DNA of 64,000 bases from Diprion similis (taxonomy: Eukaryota > Arthropoda > Insecta > Hymenoptera > Diprionidae). Made by a program: the position numbers and the translations under genes. The notes beneath the pieces were generated by a model that was not told the origin of the DNA, did not search any database, and saw only the letters and a list, made by a program, of their open reading frames with translations. Of this stretch, positions 1 to 14,700 are shown in pieces (positions within the stretch are counted from its first letter, which is position 1; every line of letters begins with the position of its first letter). The DNA lies in NCBI RefSeq assembly GCF_021155765.1, contig NC_060111.1:1426001-1490000 (forward strand). Direction: 5' to 3'.

Positions 1-853
1 GACCCTCTCTAGACTAACTGAACACCCAAAAACGGAAAGAGGACCTTGAAAGGAGCGTGAAACCATCAGCAGTGAAGCTACGAGAGAAATATTTCGCATT
101 TTTGCAGAACGTCTGCATTCGTTGCTCGCAGCTCATTCAGAGTGCGCGGGGATGATTTCTCTCACGTCAGTAGGTACGTCAATATGGGACTTACTTGATT
201 TTTGAGCGAAAAATCTTTTGTATCGAAATGGAGTTGTATGACGCTCTCTAGACTGATCAGACTCCCAGGATTGCAGGGAACACGATGTAAGGGCATGGGA
301 CCAACGGTATTGAAGTAACAACGACAATCTTCCGTTGTTCTGCTACAACGCTTGGTTCGTTGTTCGAAACGTATTGGGACTCCGTTCAATCGATTGATTT
401 GTAACAGTGACAACAGTATAGCGCCTCACATAAATTATTGAAGCTCTTTTCGAAGTCGTCGAAATTTTCACCAGAAATGCATGATGGTTGGCTTTGGATG
501 TTTTGTGGCCGGGACATTTTTTGTCTAGAAATCGACTTGTACAAACATTTATAGACTAATAAGACGCCCAGAAACTCGAAAAACCCATAACAAAAAGCGC
601 GGGCCCAGTAGCAGAAAACGACGATATAATTCTGCAGTTTATTGACTGTAACTTCTTTCGCGTTGCTCGCGGCATATTGGGACTGCGCTTGATCCGGTCC
701 TCTCGCAGAATTACGTCGGAATAGAGCCTCAAAGAATTTATTCCAGCACTTTCCAGTATTGTCGAAATTTTCGCCAAAAATCCAAAGGGGTAAGCCTTAC
801 TTTTTTGCTCATTTTCGGAGCCGAAAATTTTGCGTTTTGGAATCGATTTGTAT
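1..853. repeat. Degenerate left edge of the 312-bp satellite array
   Basis: Units beginning near 1, 240 and about 542 align with the main monomer but carry many substitutions, and the first is shortened to about 239 bp. They keep landmark words such as the CTCTAGA start, TTGCTCGCAGC and CGAAATTTTC. Divergence at the edge with a homogeneous interior is what unequal exchange predicts. The array may continue left of the window. Confidence 0.9.
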
Positions 854-3800
854 GACCATCTCTAGAGTAATTCGACCCTCAGGAACTCAGAAAACACAAT
901 GAAAATAGCGTCGGACCAACAGCAGAGAAATGCCGACGAAAATCTCCGGTTTTTCGGCTGTAACTTTTGATGCGTTGCTCGCAGCCTATTGGGACTGCGC
1001 TTAATCGATTTCTCTCGCAAAATTACGTCGGAACAGTGCCTTGCTAAATTCATTCCAGCACTTTTCAGAATCGTCGAAATTTTCGCCAAAAATCCAAAGG
1101 GGTAAGCCTTACTTTTTTGCTCATTTTCGGAGCCGAAAATTTGTGGTCTTGGAATCGATTTGTATGACCATTTCTAGAGTAAATCGACCCTCAGAAACTC
1201 AGAAAACACAATGAAAATAGCGTCGGACCAACAGCAGAGAAATGCCGACGAAAATCTCCGGTTTTTCGGCTGTAACTTTTGATGCGTTGCTCGCAGCCTA
1301 TTGGGACTGCGCTTAATCGATTTCTCTCGCAAAATTACGTCGGAATAGTGCCTTGCTAAATTCATTCCAGCACTTTTCAGAATCGTCGAAATTTTCGCCA
1401 AAAATCCAAAGGGGTAAGCCTTACTTTTTTGCTCATTTTCGGAGCCGAAAATTTGTGGTCTTGGAATCGATTTGTATGACCATTTCTAGAGTAAATCGAC
1501 CCTCAGGAACTCAGAAAACACAATGAAAATAGCGTCGGACCAACAGCAGAGAAATGCCGACGAAAATCTCCGGTTTTTCGGCTGTAACTTTTGATGCGTT
1601 GCTCGCAGCCTATTGGGACTGCGCTTAATCGATTTCTCTCGCAAAATTACGTCGAAATAGTGCCTTGCTAAATTCATTCCAGCACTTTTCAGAATCGTCG
1701 AAATTTTCGCCAAAAATCCAAAGGGGTAAGCCTTACTTTTTTGCTCATTTTCGGAGCCGAAAATTTGTGGTCTTGGAATCGATTTGTATGACCATTTCTA
1801 GAGTAAATCGACCCTCAGGAACTCAGAAAACACAATGAAAATAGCGTCGGACCAACAGCAGAGAAATGCCGACGAAAATCTCCGGTTTTTCGGCTGTAAC
1901 TTTTGATGCGTTGCTCGCAGCCTATTGGGACTGCGCTTAATCGATTTCTCTCGCAAAATTACGTCGGAATAGTGCCTTGCTAAATTCATTCCAGCACTTT
2001 TCAGAATCGTCGAAATTTTCGCCAAAAATCCAAAGGGGTAAGCCTTACTTTTTTGCTCATTTTCGGAGCCGAAAATTTGTGGTCTTGGAATCGATTTGTA
2101 TGACCATTTCTAGAGTGAATCGACCCTCAGGAACTCAGAAAACACAATGAGAATAGCGTCGGACCAACAGCAGAGAAATGCCGACGAAAATCTCCGGTTT
2201 TTCGGCTGTAACTATTGATGCGTTGCTCGCAGCCTATTGGGACTGCGCTTAATCGATTTCTCTCGCAAAATTACGTCGGAATAGTGCCTTGCTAAATTCA
2301 TTCCAGCACTTTTCAGAATCGTCGAAATTTTCGCCAAAAATCCAAAGGGGTAAGCCTTACTTTTTTGCTCATTTTCGGAGCCGAAAATTTGTGGTCTTGG
2401 AATCGATTTGTATGACCATTTCTAGAGTAAATCGACCCTCAGGAACTCAGAAAACACAATGAAAATAGCGTCGGACCAACAGCAGAGAAATGCCGACGAA
2501 AATCTCCGGTTTTTCGGCTGTAACTTTTGATGCGTTGCTCGCAGCCTATTGGGACTGCGCTTAATCGATTTCTCTCGCAAAATTACGTCGGAATAGTGCC
2601 TTGCTAAATTCATTCCAGCACTTTTCAGAATCGTCGAAATTTTCGCCAAAAATCCAAAGGGGTAAGCCTTACTTTTTTGCTCATTTTCGGAGCCGAAAAT
2701 TTGTGGTCTTGGAATCGATTTGTATGACCATTTCTAGAGTAAATCGACCCTCAGGAACTCAGAAAACACAATGAAAATAGCGTCGGACCAACAGCAGAGA
2801 AATGCCGACGAAAATCTCCGGTTTTTCGGCTGTAACTTTTGATGCGTTGCTCGCAGCCTATTGGGACTGCGCTTAATCGATTTCTCTCGCAAAATTACGT
2901 CGGAATAGTGCCTTGCTAAATTCATTCCAGCACTTTTCAGAATCGTCGAAATTTTCGCCAAAAATCCAAAGGGGTAAGCCTTACTTTTTTGCTCATTTTC
3001 GGAGCCGAAAATTTGTGGTCTTGGAATCGATTTGTATGACCATTTCTAGAGTAAATCGACCCTCAGGAACTCAGAAAACACAATGAAAATAGCGTCGGAC
3101 CAACAGCAGAGAAATGCCGACGAAAATCTCCGGTTTTTCGGCTGTAACTTTTGATGCGTTGCTCGCAGCCTATTGGGACTGCGCTTAATCGATTTCTCTC
3201 GCAAAATCACGTCGGAATAGTGCCTTGCTAAATTCATTCCAGCACTTTTCAGAATCGTCGAAATTTTCGCCAAAAATCCAAAGGGGTAAGCCTTACTTTT
3301 TTGCTCATTTTCGGAGCCGAAAATTTGTGGTCTTGGAATCGATTTGTATGACCATTTCTAGAGTAAATCGACCCTCAGGAACTCAGAAAACCTGATGAAA
3401 ATAGCGTCGGACCAACAGCAGAGAAATGCCGACGAAAATCTCCGGTTTTTCGGCTGTAACTTTTGATGCGTTGCTCGCAGCCTATTGGGACTGCGCTTAA
3501 TCGATTTCTCTCGCAAAATTACGTCGGAATAGTGCCTTGCTAAATTCATTCCAGCACTTTTCAGAATTGTCGAAATTTTCGCCAAAAATCCAAAGGGGTA
3601 AGCCTTACTTTTTTGCTCATTTTCGGAGCCGAAAATTTGTGGTCTTGGAATCGATTTGTATGACCATTTCTAGAGTAAATCGACCCTCAGGAACTCAGAA
3701 AACCTGATGAAAATAGCGTCGGACCAACAGCAGAGAAATGCCGACGAAAATCTCCGGTTTTTCGGCTGTAACTTTTGATGCGTTGCTCGCAGCCTATTGG

Positions 3801-6800
3801 GACTGCGCCTAATCGATTTCTCTCGCAAAATTACGTCGGAATAGTGCCTTGCTAAATTCATTCCAGCACTTTTCAGAATCGTCGAAATTTTCGCCAAAAA
3901 TCCAAAGGGGTAAGCCTTACTTTTTTGCTCATTTTCGGAGCCGAAAATTTGTGGTCTTGGAATCGATTTGTATGACCATTTCTAGAGTAAATCGACCCTC
4001 AGGAACTCAGAAAACACAATGAAAATAGCGTCGGACCAACAGCAGAGAAATGCCGACGAAAATCTCCGGTTTTTCGGCTGTAACTTTTGATGCGTTGCTC
4101 GCAGCCTATTGGGACTGCGCTTAATCGATTTCTCTCGCAAAATTACGTCGGAATAGTGCCTTGCTAAATTCATTCCAGCACTTTTCAGAATCGTCGAAAT
4201 TTTCGCCAAAAATCCAAAGGGGTAAGCCTTACTTTTTTGCTCATTTTCGGAGCCGAAAATTTGTGGTCTTGGAATCGATTTGTATGACCATTTCTAGAGT
4301 AAATCGACCCTCAGGAACTCAGAAAACACAATGAAAATAGCGTCGGACCAACAGCAGAGAAATGCCGACGAAAATCTCCGGTTTTTCGGCTGTAACTTTT
4401 GATGCGTTGCTCGCAGCCTATTGGGACTGCGCTTAATCGATTTCTCTCGCAAAATTACGTCGGAATAGTGCCTTGCTAAATTCATTCCAGCACTTTTCAG
4501 AATCGTCGAAATTTTCGCCAAAAATCCAAAGTGGTAAGCCTTACTTTTTTGCTCATTTTCGGAGCCGAAAATTTGTGGTCTTGAAATCGATTTGTATGAC
4601 CATTTCTAGAGTAAATCGACCCTCAGGAACTCAGAAAACCTGATGAAAATAGCGTCGGACCAACAGCAGAGAAATGCCGACGAAAATCTCCGGTTTTTCG
4701 GCTGTAACTTTTGATGCGTTGCTCGCAGCCTATTGGGACTGCGCTTAATCGATTTCTCTCGCAAAATTACGTCGGAATAGTGCCTTGCTAAATTCATTCC
4801 AGCACTTTTCAGAATCGTCGAAATTTTCGCCAAAAATCCAAAGGGGTAAGCCTTACTTTTTTGCTCATTTTCGGAGCCGAAAATTTGTGGTCTTGGAATC
4901 GATTTGTATGACCATTTCTAGAGTAAATCGACCCTCAGGAACTCAGAAAACCTGATGAAAATAGCGTCGGACCAACAGCAGAGAAATGCCGACGAAAATC
5001 TCCGGTTTTTCGGCTGTAACTTTTGATGCGTTGCTCGCAGCCTATTGGGACTGCGCTTAATCGATTTCTCTCGCAAAATTACGTCGGAATAGTGCCTTGC
5101 TAAATTCATTCCAGCACTTTTCAGAATCGTCGAAATTTTCGCCAAAAATCCAAAGGGGTAAGCCTTACTTTTTTGCTCATTTTCGGAGCCGAAAATTTGT
5201 GGTCTTGGAATCGATTTGTATGACCATTTCTAGAGTAAATCGACCCTCAGGAACTCAGAAAACCTGATGAAAATAGCGTCGGACCAACAGCAGAGAAATG
5301 CCGACGAAAATCTCCGGTTTTTCGGCTGTAACTTTTGATGCGTTGCTCGCAGCCTATTGGGACTGCGCTTAATCGATTTCTCTCGCAAAATTACGTCGGA
5401 ATAGTGCCTTGCTAAATTCATTCCAGCACTTTTCAGAATCGTCGAAATTTTCGCCAAAAATCCAAAGGGGTAAGCCTTACTTTTTTGCTCATTTTCGGAG
5501 CCGAAAATTTGTGGTCTTGGAATCGATTCGTATGACCATTTCTAGAGTAAATCGACCCTCAGGAACTCAGAAAACCTGATGAAAATAGCGTCGGACCAAC
5601 AGCAGAGAAATGCCGACGAAAATCTCCGGTTTTTCGGCTGTAACTTTTGATGCGTTGCTCGCAGCCTATTGGGACTGCGCTTAATCGATTTCTCTCGCAA
5701 AATTACGTCGGAATAGTGCCTTGCTAAATTCATTCCAGCACTTTTCAGAATCGTCGAAATTTTCGCCAAAAATCCAAAGGGGTAAGCCTTACTTTTTTGC
5801 TCATTTTCGGAGCCGAAAATTTGTGGTCTTGGAATCGATTTGTATGACCATTTCTAGAGTAAATCGACCCTCAGGAACTCAGAAAACACAATGAAAATAG
5901 CGTCGGACCAACAGCAGAGAAATGCCGACGAAAATCTCCGGTTTTTCGGCTGTAACTTTTGATGCGTTGCTCGCAGCCTATTGGGACTGCGCTTAATCGA
6001 TTTCTCTCGCAAAATTACGTCGGAATAGTGCCTTGCTAAATTCATTCCAGCACTTTTCAGAATCGTCGAAATTTTCGCCAAAAATCCAAAGGGGTAAGCC
6101 TTACTTTTTTGCTCATTTTCGGAGCCGAAAATTTGTGGTCTTGGAATCGATTTGTATGACCATTTCTAGAGTAAATCGACCCTCAGGAACTCAGAAAACC
6201 TGATGAAAATAGCGTCGGACCAACAGCAGAGAAATGCCGACGAAAATCTCCGGTTTTTCGGCTGTAACTTTTGATGCGTTGCTCGCAGCCTATTGGGACT
6301 GCGCTTAATCGATTTCTCTCGCAAAATTACGTCGGAATAGTGCCTTGCTAAATTCATTCCAGCACTTTTCAGAATCGTCGAAATTTTCGCCAAAAATCCA
6401 AAGGGGTAAGCCTTACTTTTTTGCTCATTTTCGGAGCCGAAAATTTGTGGTCTTGGAATCGATTTGTATGACCATTTCTAGAGTAAATCGACCCTCAGGA
6501 ACTCAGAAAACACAATGAAAATAGCGTCGGACCAACAGCAGAGAAATGCCGACGAAAATCTCCGGTTTTTCGGCTGTAACTTTTGATGCGTTGCTCGCAG
6601 CCTATTGGGACTGCGCTTAATCGATTTCTCTCGCAAAATTACGTCGGAATAGTGCCTTGCTAAATTCATTCCAGCACTTTTCAGAATCGTCGAAATTTTC
6701 GCCAAAAATCCAAAGGGGTAAGCCTTACTTTTTTGCTCATTTTCGGAGCCGAAAATTTGTGGTCTTGGAATCGATTTGTATGACCATTTCTAGAGTAAAT

Positions 6801-8085
6801 CGACCCTCAGGAACTCAGAAAACCTGATGAAAATAGCGTCGGACCAACAGCAGAGAAATGCCGACGAAAATCTCCGGTTTTTCGGCTGTAACTTTTGATG
6901 CGTTGCTCGCAGCCTATTGGGACTGCGCTTAATCGATTTCTCTCGCAAAATTACGTCGGAATAGTGCCTTGCTAAATTCATTCCAGCACTTTTCAGAATC
7001 GTCGAAATTTTCGCCAAAAATCCAAAGGGGTAAGCCTTACTTTTTTGCTCATTTTCGGAGCCGAAAATTTGTGGTCTTGGAATCGATTTGTATGACCATT
7101 TCTAGAGTAAATCGACCCTCAGGAACTCAGAAAACCTGATGAAAATAGCGTCGGACCAACAGCAGAGAAATGCCGACGAAAATCTCCGGTTTTTCGGCTG
7201 TAACTTTTGATGCGTTGCTCGCAGCCTATTGGGACTGCGCTTAATCGATTTCTCTCGCAAAATTACGTCGGAATAGTGCCTTGCTAAATTCATTCCAGCA
7301 CTTTTCAGAATCGTAGAAATTTTCGCCAAAAATCCAAAGGGGTAAGCCTTACTTTTTTGCTCATTTTCGGAGCCGAAAATTTGTGGTCTTGGAATCGATT
7401 TGTATGACCATTTCTAGAGTAAATCGACCCTCAGGAACTCAGAAAACACAATGAAAATAGCGTCGGACCAACAGCAGAGAAATGCCGACGAAAATCTCCG
7501 GTTTTTCGGCTGTAACTTTTGATGCGTTGCTCGCAGCCTATTGGGACTGCGCTTAATCGATTTCTCTCGCAAAATTACGTCGGAATAGTGCCTTGCTAAA
7601 TTCATTCCAGCACTTTTCAGAATCGTCGAAATTTTCGCCAAAAATCCAAAGGGGTAAGCCTTACTTTTTTGCTCATTTTCGGAGCCGAAAATTTGTGGTC
7701 TTGGAATCGATTTGTATGACCATTTCTAGAGTAAATCGACCCTCAGGAACTCAGAAAACACAATGAAAATAGCGTCGGACCAACAGCAGAGAAATGCCGA
7801 CGAAAATCTCCGGTTTTTCGGCTGTAACTTTTGATGCGTTGCTCGCAGCCTATTGGGACTGCGCTTAATCGATTTCTCTCGCAAAATTACGTCGGAATAG
7901 TGCCTTGCTAAATTCATTCCAGCACTTTTCAGAATCGTCGAAATTTTCGCCAAAAATCCAAAGGGGTAAGCCTTACTTTTTTGCTCATTTTCGGAGCCGA
8001 AAATTTGTGGTCTTGGAATCGATTTGTATGACCATTTCTAGAGTAAATCGACCCTCAGGAACTCAGAAAACCTGATGAAAATAGC

Positions 8086-8437
8086 GTTGGACCAACAGCA
8101 GAGAAATGCCGACGAAAATCTCCGGTTTTTCGGCTGTAACTTTTGATGCGTTGCTCGCAGCCTATTGGGACTGCGCTTAATCGATTTCTCTCGCAAAATT
8201 ACGTCGGAATAGTGCCTTGCTAAATTCATTCCAGCACTTTACAGAATTGTCGAAATTTTCGCCAAAAATCCAAAGGGGTAAGCCTTACTTTTTTGCTCAT
8301 TTTCGGAGCCGAAAATTTTGCGTCTTGGAATCGATTTGTATGACCATTTCTAGAGTAAATCGACCCTCAGGAACTCAGAAAACACATGGAAAAGAGCGTC
8401 GGATTAACAGCAGAGAAATGACGACGAAAATTCTTAG
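8086..8437. repeat. Variant satellite block, copy 1
   Basis: This stretch carries a linked set of rare variants: GCGTTGGACC, CACTTTACAGAATTGTCG, TTTTGCGTCTTGG and ACACATGGAAAAGAGCG. The same set recurs at 16822-17173, exactly 8736 bp (28 monomers) further on, so the two blocks share a recent common origin. Confidence 0.9.
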
Positions 8438-9597
8438 TTTTTCGGCTGTAACTTTTGATGCGTTGCTCGCAGCCTATTGGGACTGCGCTTAATCGATTTC
8501 TCTCGCAAAATTACGTCGGAATAGTGCCTTGCTAAATTCATTCCAGCACTTTTCAGAATCGTCGAAATTTTCGCCAAAAATCCAAAGGGGTAAGCCTTAC
8601 TTTTTTGCTCATTTTCGGAGCCGAAAATTTGTGGTCTTGGAATCGATTTGTATGACCATTTCTAGAGTAAATCGACCCTCAGGAACTCAGAAAACACAAT
8701 GAAAATAGCGTCGGACCAACAGCAGAGAAATGCCGACGAAAATCTCCGGTTTTTCGGCTGTAACTTTTGATGCGTTGCTCGCAGCCTATTGGGACTGCGC
8801 TTAATCGATTTCTCTCGCAAAATTACGTCGGAATAGTGCCTTGCTAAATTCATTCCAGCACTTTTCAGAATCGTCGAAATTTTCGCCAAAAATCCAAAGG
8901 GGTAAGCCTTACTTTTTTGCTCATTTTCGGAGCCGAAAATTTGTGGTCTTGGAATCGATTTGTATGACCATTTCTAGAGTAAATCGACCCTCAGGAACTC
9001 AGAAAACACAATGAAAATAGCGTCGGACCAACAGCAGAGAAATGCCGACGAAAATCTCCGGTTTTTCGGCTGTAACTTTTGATGCGTTGCTCGCAGCCTA
9101 TTGGGACTGCGCTTAATCGATTTCTCTCGCAAAATTACGTCGGAATAGTGCCTTGCTAAATTCATTCCAGCACTTTTCAGAATCGTCGAAATTTTCGCCA
9201 AAAATCCAAAGGGGTAAGCCTTACTTTTTTGCTCATTTTCGGAGCCGAAAATTTGTGGTCTTGGAATCGATTTGTATGACCATTTCTAGAGTAAATCGAC
9301 CCTCAGGAACTCAGAAAACCTGATGAAAATAGCGTCGGACCAACAGCAGAGAAATGCCGACGAAAATCTCCGGTTTTTCGGCTGTAACTTTTGATGCGTT
9401 GCTCGCAGCCTATTGGGACTGCGCTTAATCGATTTCTCTCGCAAAATTACGTCGGAATAGTGCCTTGCTAAATTCATTCCAGCACTTTTCAGAATCGTCG
9501 AAATTTTCGCCAAAAATCCAAAGGGGTAAGCCTTACTTTTTTGCTCATTTTCGGAGCCGAAAATTTGTGGTCTTGGAATCGATTTGTATGACCATTT

Positions 9598-11781
9598 CTA
9601 GAGTAAATCGACCCTCAGGAACTCAGAAAACCTGATGAAAATAGCGTCGGACCAACAGCAGAGAAATGCCGACGAAAATCTCCGGTTTTTCGGCTGTAAC
9701 TTTTGATGCGTTGCTCGCAGCCTATTGGGACTGCGCTTAATCGATTTCTCTCGCAAAATTACGTCGGAATAGTGCCTTGCTAAATTCATTCCAGCACTTT
9801 TCAGAATCGTCGAAATTTTCGCCAAAAATCCAAAGGGGTAAGCCTTACTTTTTTGCTCATTTTCGGAGCCGAAAATTTGTGGTCTTGGAATCGATTTGTA
9901 TGACCATTTCTAGAGTAAATCGACCCTCAGGAACTCAGAAAACCTGATGAAAATAGCGTCGGACCAACAGCAGAGAAATGCCGACGAAAATCTCCGGTTT
10001 TTCGGCTGTAACTTTTGATGCGTTGCTCGCAGCCTATTGGGACTGCGCTTAATCGATTTCTCTCGCAAAATTACGTCGGAATAGTGCCTTGCTAAATTCA
10101 TTCCAGCACTTTTCAGAATCGTCGAAATTTTCGCCAAAAATCCAAAGGGGTAAGCCTTACTTTTTTGCTCATTTTCGGAGCCGAAAATTTGTGGTCTTGG
10201 AATCGATTTGTATGACCATTTCTAGAGTAAATCGACCCTCAGGAACTCAGAAAACCTGATGAAAATAGCGTCGGACCAACAGCAGAGAAATGCCGACGAA
10301 AATCTCCAGTTTTTCGGCTGTAACTTTTGATGCGTTGCTCGCAGCCTATTGGGACTGCGCTTAATCGATTTCTCTCGCAAAATTACGTCGGAATAGTGCC
10401 TTGCTAAATTCATTCCAGCACTTTTCAGAATCGTCGAAATTTTCGCCAAAAATCCAAAGGGGTAAGCCTTACTTTTTTGCTCATTTTCGGAGCCGAAAAT
10501 TTGTGGTCTTGGAATCGATTTGTATGACCATTTCTAGAGTAAATCGACCCTCAGGAACTCAGAAAACCTGATGAAAATAGCGTCGGACCAACAGCAGAGA
10601 AATGCCGACGAAAATCTCCGGTTTTTCGGCTGTAACTTTTGATGCGTTGCTCGCAGCCTATTGGGACTGCGCTTAATCGATTTCTCTCGCAAAATTACGT
10701 CGGAATAGTGCCTTGCTAAATTCATTCCAGCACTTTTCAGAATCGTCGAAATTTTCGCCAAAAATCCAAAGGGGTAAGCCTTACTTTTTTGCTCATTTTC
10801 GGAGCCGAAAATTTGTGGTCTTGGAATCGATTTGTATGACCATTTCTAGAGTAAATCGACCCTCAGGAACTCAGAAAACACAATGAAAATAGCGTCGGAC
10901 CAACAGCAGAGAAATGCCGACGAAAATCTCCGGTTTTTCGGCTGTAACTTTTGATGCGTTGCTCGCAGCCTATTGGGACTGCGCTTAATCGATTTCTCTC
11001 GCAAAATTACGTCGGAATAGTGCCTTGCTAAATTCATTCCAGCACTTTTCAGAATCGTCGAAATTTTCGCCAAAAATCCAAAGGGGTAAGCCTTACTTTT
11101 TTGCTCATTTTCGGAGCCGAAAATTTGTGGTCTTGGAATCGATTTGTATGACCATTTCTAGAGTAAATCGACCCTCAGGAACTCAGAAAACCTGATGAAA
11201 ATAGCGTCGGACCAACAGCAGAGAAATGCCGACGAAAATCTCCGGTTTTTCGGCTGTAACTTTTGATGCGTTGCTCGCAGCCTATTGGGACTGCGCTTAA
11301 TCGATTTCTCTCGCAAAATTACGTCGGAATAGTGCCTTGCTAAATTCATTCCAGCACTTTTCAGAATCGTCGAAATTTTCGCCAAAAATCCAAAGGGGTA
11401 AGCCTTACTTTTTTGCTCATTTTCGGAGCCGAAAATTTGTGGTCTTGGAATCGATTTGTATGACCATTTCTAGAGTAAATCGACCCTCAGGAACTCAGAA
11501 AACACAATGAAAATAGCGTCGGACCAACAGCAGAGAAATGCCGACGAAAATCTCCGGTTTTTCGGCTGTAACTTCTGATGCGTTGCTCGCAGCCTATTGG
11601 GACTGCGCTTAATCGATTTCTCTCGCAAAATTACGTCGGAATAGTGCCTTGCTAAATTCATTCCAGCACTTTTCAGAATCGTCGAAATTTTCGCCAAAAA
11701 TCCAAAGGGGTAAGCCTTACTTTTTTGCTCATTTTCGGAGCCGAAAATTTGTGGTCTTGGAATCGATTTGTATGACCATTT
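9598..11781. repeat. Seven-monomer block duplicated at 12718-14901
   Basis: Seven consecutive monomers match in class order (R,R,R*,R,V,R,V) with those at 12718-14901, an offset of 3120 bp or 10 monomers. R* is a unit with the private change CTCCAG for CTCCGG (10222 and 13342 registers). The final V unit in both carries CTTCTGATG for CTTTTGATG (11470 and 14590 registers). This is a block amplification inside the array. Confidence 0.8.
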
Positions 11782-14700
11782 CTAGAGTAAATCGACCCTC
11801 AGGAACTCAGAAAACACAATGAAAATAGCGTCGGACCAACAGCAGAGAAATGCCGACGAAAATCTCCGGTTTTTCGGCTGTAACTTTTGATGCGTTGCTC
11901 GCAGCCTATTGGGACTGCGCTTAATCGATTTCTCTCGCAAAATTACGTCGGAATAGTGCCTTGCTAAATTCATTCCAGCACTTTTCAGAATCGTCGAAAT
12001 TTTCGCCAAAAATCCAAAGGGGTAAGCCTTACTTTTTTGCTCATTTTCGGAGCCGAAAATTTGTGGTCTTGGAATCGATTTGTATGACCATTTCTAGAGT
12101 AAATCGACCCTCAGGAACTCAGAAAACCTGATGAAAATAGCGTCGGACCAACAGCAGAGAAATGCCGACGAAAATCTCCGGTTTTTCGGCTGTAACTTTT
12201 GATGCGTTGCTCGCAGCCTATTGGGACTGCGCTTAATCGATTTCTCTCGCAAAATTACGTCGGAATAGTGCCTTGCTAAATTCATTCCAGCACTTTTCAG
12301 AATCGTCGAAATTTTCGCCAAAAATCCAAAGGGGTAAGCCTTACTTTTTTGCTCATTTTCGGAGCCGAAAATTTGTGGTCTTGGAATCGATTTGTATGAC
12401 CATTTCTAGAGTAAATCGACCCTCAGGAACTCAGAAAACACAATGAAAATAGCGTCGGACCAACAGCAGAGAAATGCCGACGAAAATCTCCGGTTTTTCG
12501 GCTGTAACTTTTGATGCGTTGCTCGCAGCCTATTGGGACTGCGCTTAATCGATTTCTCTCGCAAAATTACGTCGGAATAGTGCCTTGCTAAATTCATTCC
12601 AGCACTTTTCAGAATCGTCGAAATTTTCGCCAAAAATCCAAAGGGGTAAGCCTTACTTTTTTGCTCATTTTCGGAGCCGAAAATTTGTGGTCTTGGAATC
12701 GATTTGTATGACCATTTCTAGAGTAAATCGACCCTCAGGAACTCAGAAAACCTGATGAAAATAGCGTCGGACCAACAGCAGAGAAATGCCGACGAAAATC
12801 TCCGGTTTTTCGGCTGTAACTTTTGATGCGTTGCTCGCAGCCTATTGGGACTGCGCTTAATCGATTTCTCTCGCAAAATTACGTCGGAATAGTGCCTTGC
12901 TAAATTCATTCCAGCACTTTTCAGAATCGTCGAAATTTTCGCCAAAAATCCAAAGGGGTAAGCCTTACTTTTTTGCTCATTTTCGGAGCCGAAAATTTGT
13001 GGTCTTGGAATCGATTTGTATGACCATTTCTAGAGTAAATCGACCCTCAGGAACTCAGAAAACCTGATGAAAATAGCGTCGGACCAACAGCAGAGAAATG
13101 CCGACGAAAATCTCCGGTTTTTCGGCTGTAACTTTTGATGCGTTGCTCGCAGCCTATTGGGACTGCGCTTAATCGATTTCTCTCGCAAAATTACGTCGGA
13201 ATAGTGCCTTGCTAAATTCATTCCAGCACTTTTCAGAATCGTCGAAATTTTCGCCAAAAATCCAAAGGGGTAAGCCTTACTTTTTTGCTCATTTTCGGAG
13301 CCGAAAATTTGTGGTCTTGGAATCGATTTGTATGACCATTTCTAGAGTAAATCGACCCTCAGGAACTCAGAAAACCTGATGAAAATAGCGTCGGACCAAC
13401 AGCAGAGAAATGCCGACGAAAATCTCCAGTTTTTCGGCTGTAACTTTTGATGCGTTGCTCGCAGCCTATTGGGACTGCGCTTAATCGATTTCTCTCGCAA
13501 AATTACGTCGGAATAGTGCCTTGCTAAATTCATTCCAGCACTTTTCAGAATCGTCGAAATTTTCGCCAAAAATCCAAAGGGGTAAGCCTTACTTTTTTGC
13601 TCATTTTCGGAGCCGAAAATTTGTGGTCTTGGAATCGATTTGTATGACCATTTCTAGAGTAAATCGACCCTCAGGAACTCAGAAAACCTGATGAAAATAG
13701 CGTCGGACCAACAGCAGAGAAATGCCGACGAAAATCTCCGGTTTTTCGGCTGTAACTTTTGATGCGTTGCTCGCAGCCTATTGGGACTGCGCTTAATCGA
13801 TTTCTCTCGCAAAATTACGTCGGAATAGTGCCTTGCTAAATTCATTCCAGCACTTTTCAGAATCGTCGAAATTTTCGCCAAAAATCCAAAGGGGTAAGCC
13901 TTACTTTTTTGCTCATTTTCGGAGCCGAAAATTTGTGGTCTTGGAATCGATTTGTATGACCATTTCTAGAGTAAATCGACCCTCAGGAACTCAGAAAACA
14001 CAATGAAAATAGCGTCGGACCAACAGCAGAGAAATGCCGACGAAAATCTCCGGTTTTTCGGCTGTAACTTTTGATGCGTTGCTCGCAGCCTATTGGGACT
14101 GCGCTTAATCGATTTCTCTCGCAAAATTACGTCGGAATAGTGCCTTGCTAAATTCATTCCAGCACTTTTCAGAATCGTCGAAATTTTCGCCAAAAATCCA
14201 AAGGGGTAAGCCTTACTTTTTTGCTCATTTTCGGAGCCGAAAATTTGTGGTCTTGGAATCGATTTGTATGACCATTTCTAGAGTAAATCGACCCTCAGGA
14301 ACTCAGAAAACCTGATGAAAATAGCGTCGGACCAACAGCAGAGAAATGCCGACGAAAATCTCCGGTTTTTCGGCTGTAACTTTTGATGCGTTGCTCGCAG
14401 CCTATTGGGACTGCGCTTAATCGATTTCTCTCGCAAAATTACGTCGGAATAGTGCCTTGCTAAATTCATTCCAGCACTTTTCAGAATCGTCGAAATTTTC
14501 GCCAAAAATCCAAAGGGGTAAGCCTTACTTTTTTGCTCATTTTCGGAGCCGAAAATTTGTGGTCTTGGAATCGATTTGTATGACCATTTCTAGAGTAAAT
14601 CGACCCTCAGGAACTCAGAAAACACAATGAAAATAGCGTCGGACCAACAGCAGAGAAATGCCGACGAAAATCTCCGGTTTTTCGGCTGTAACTTCTGATG

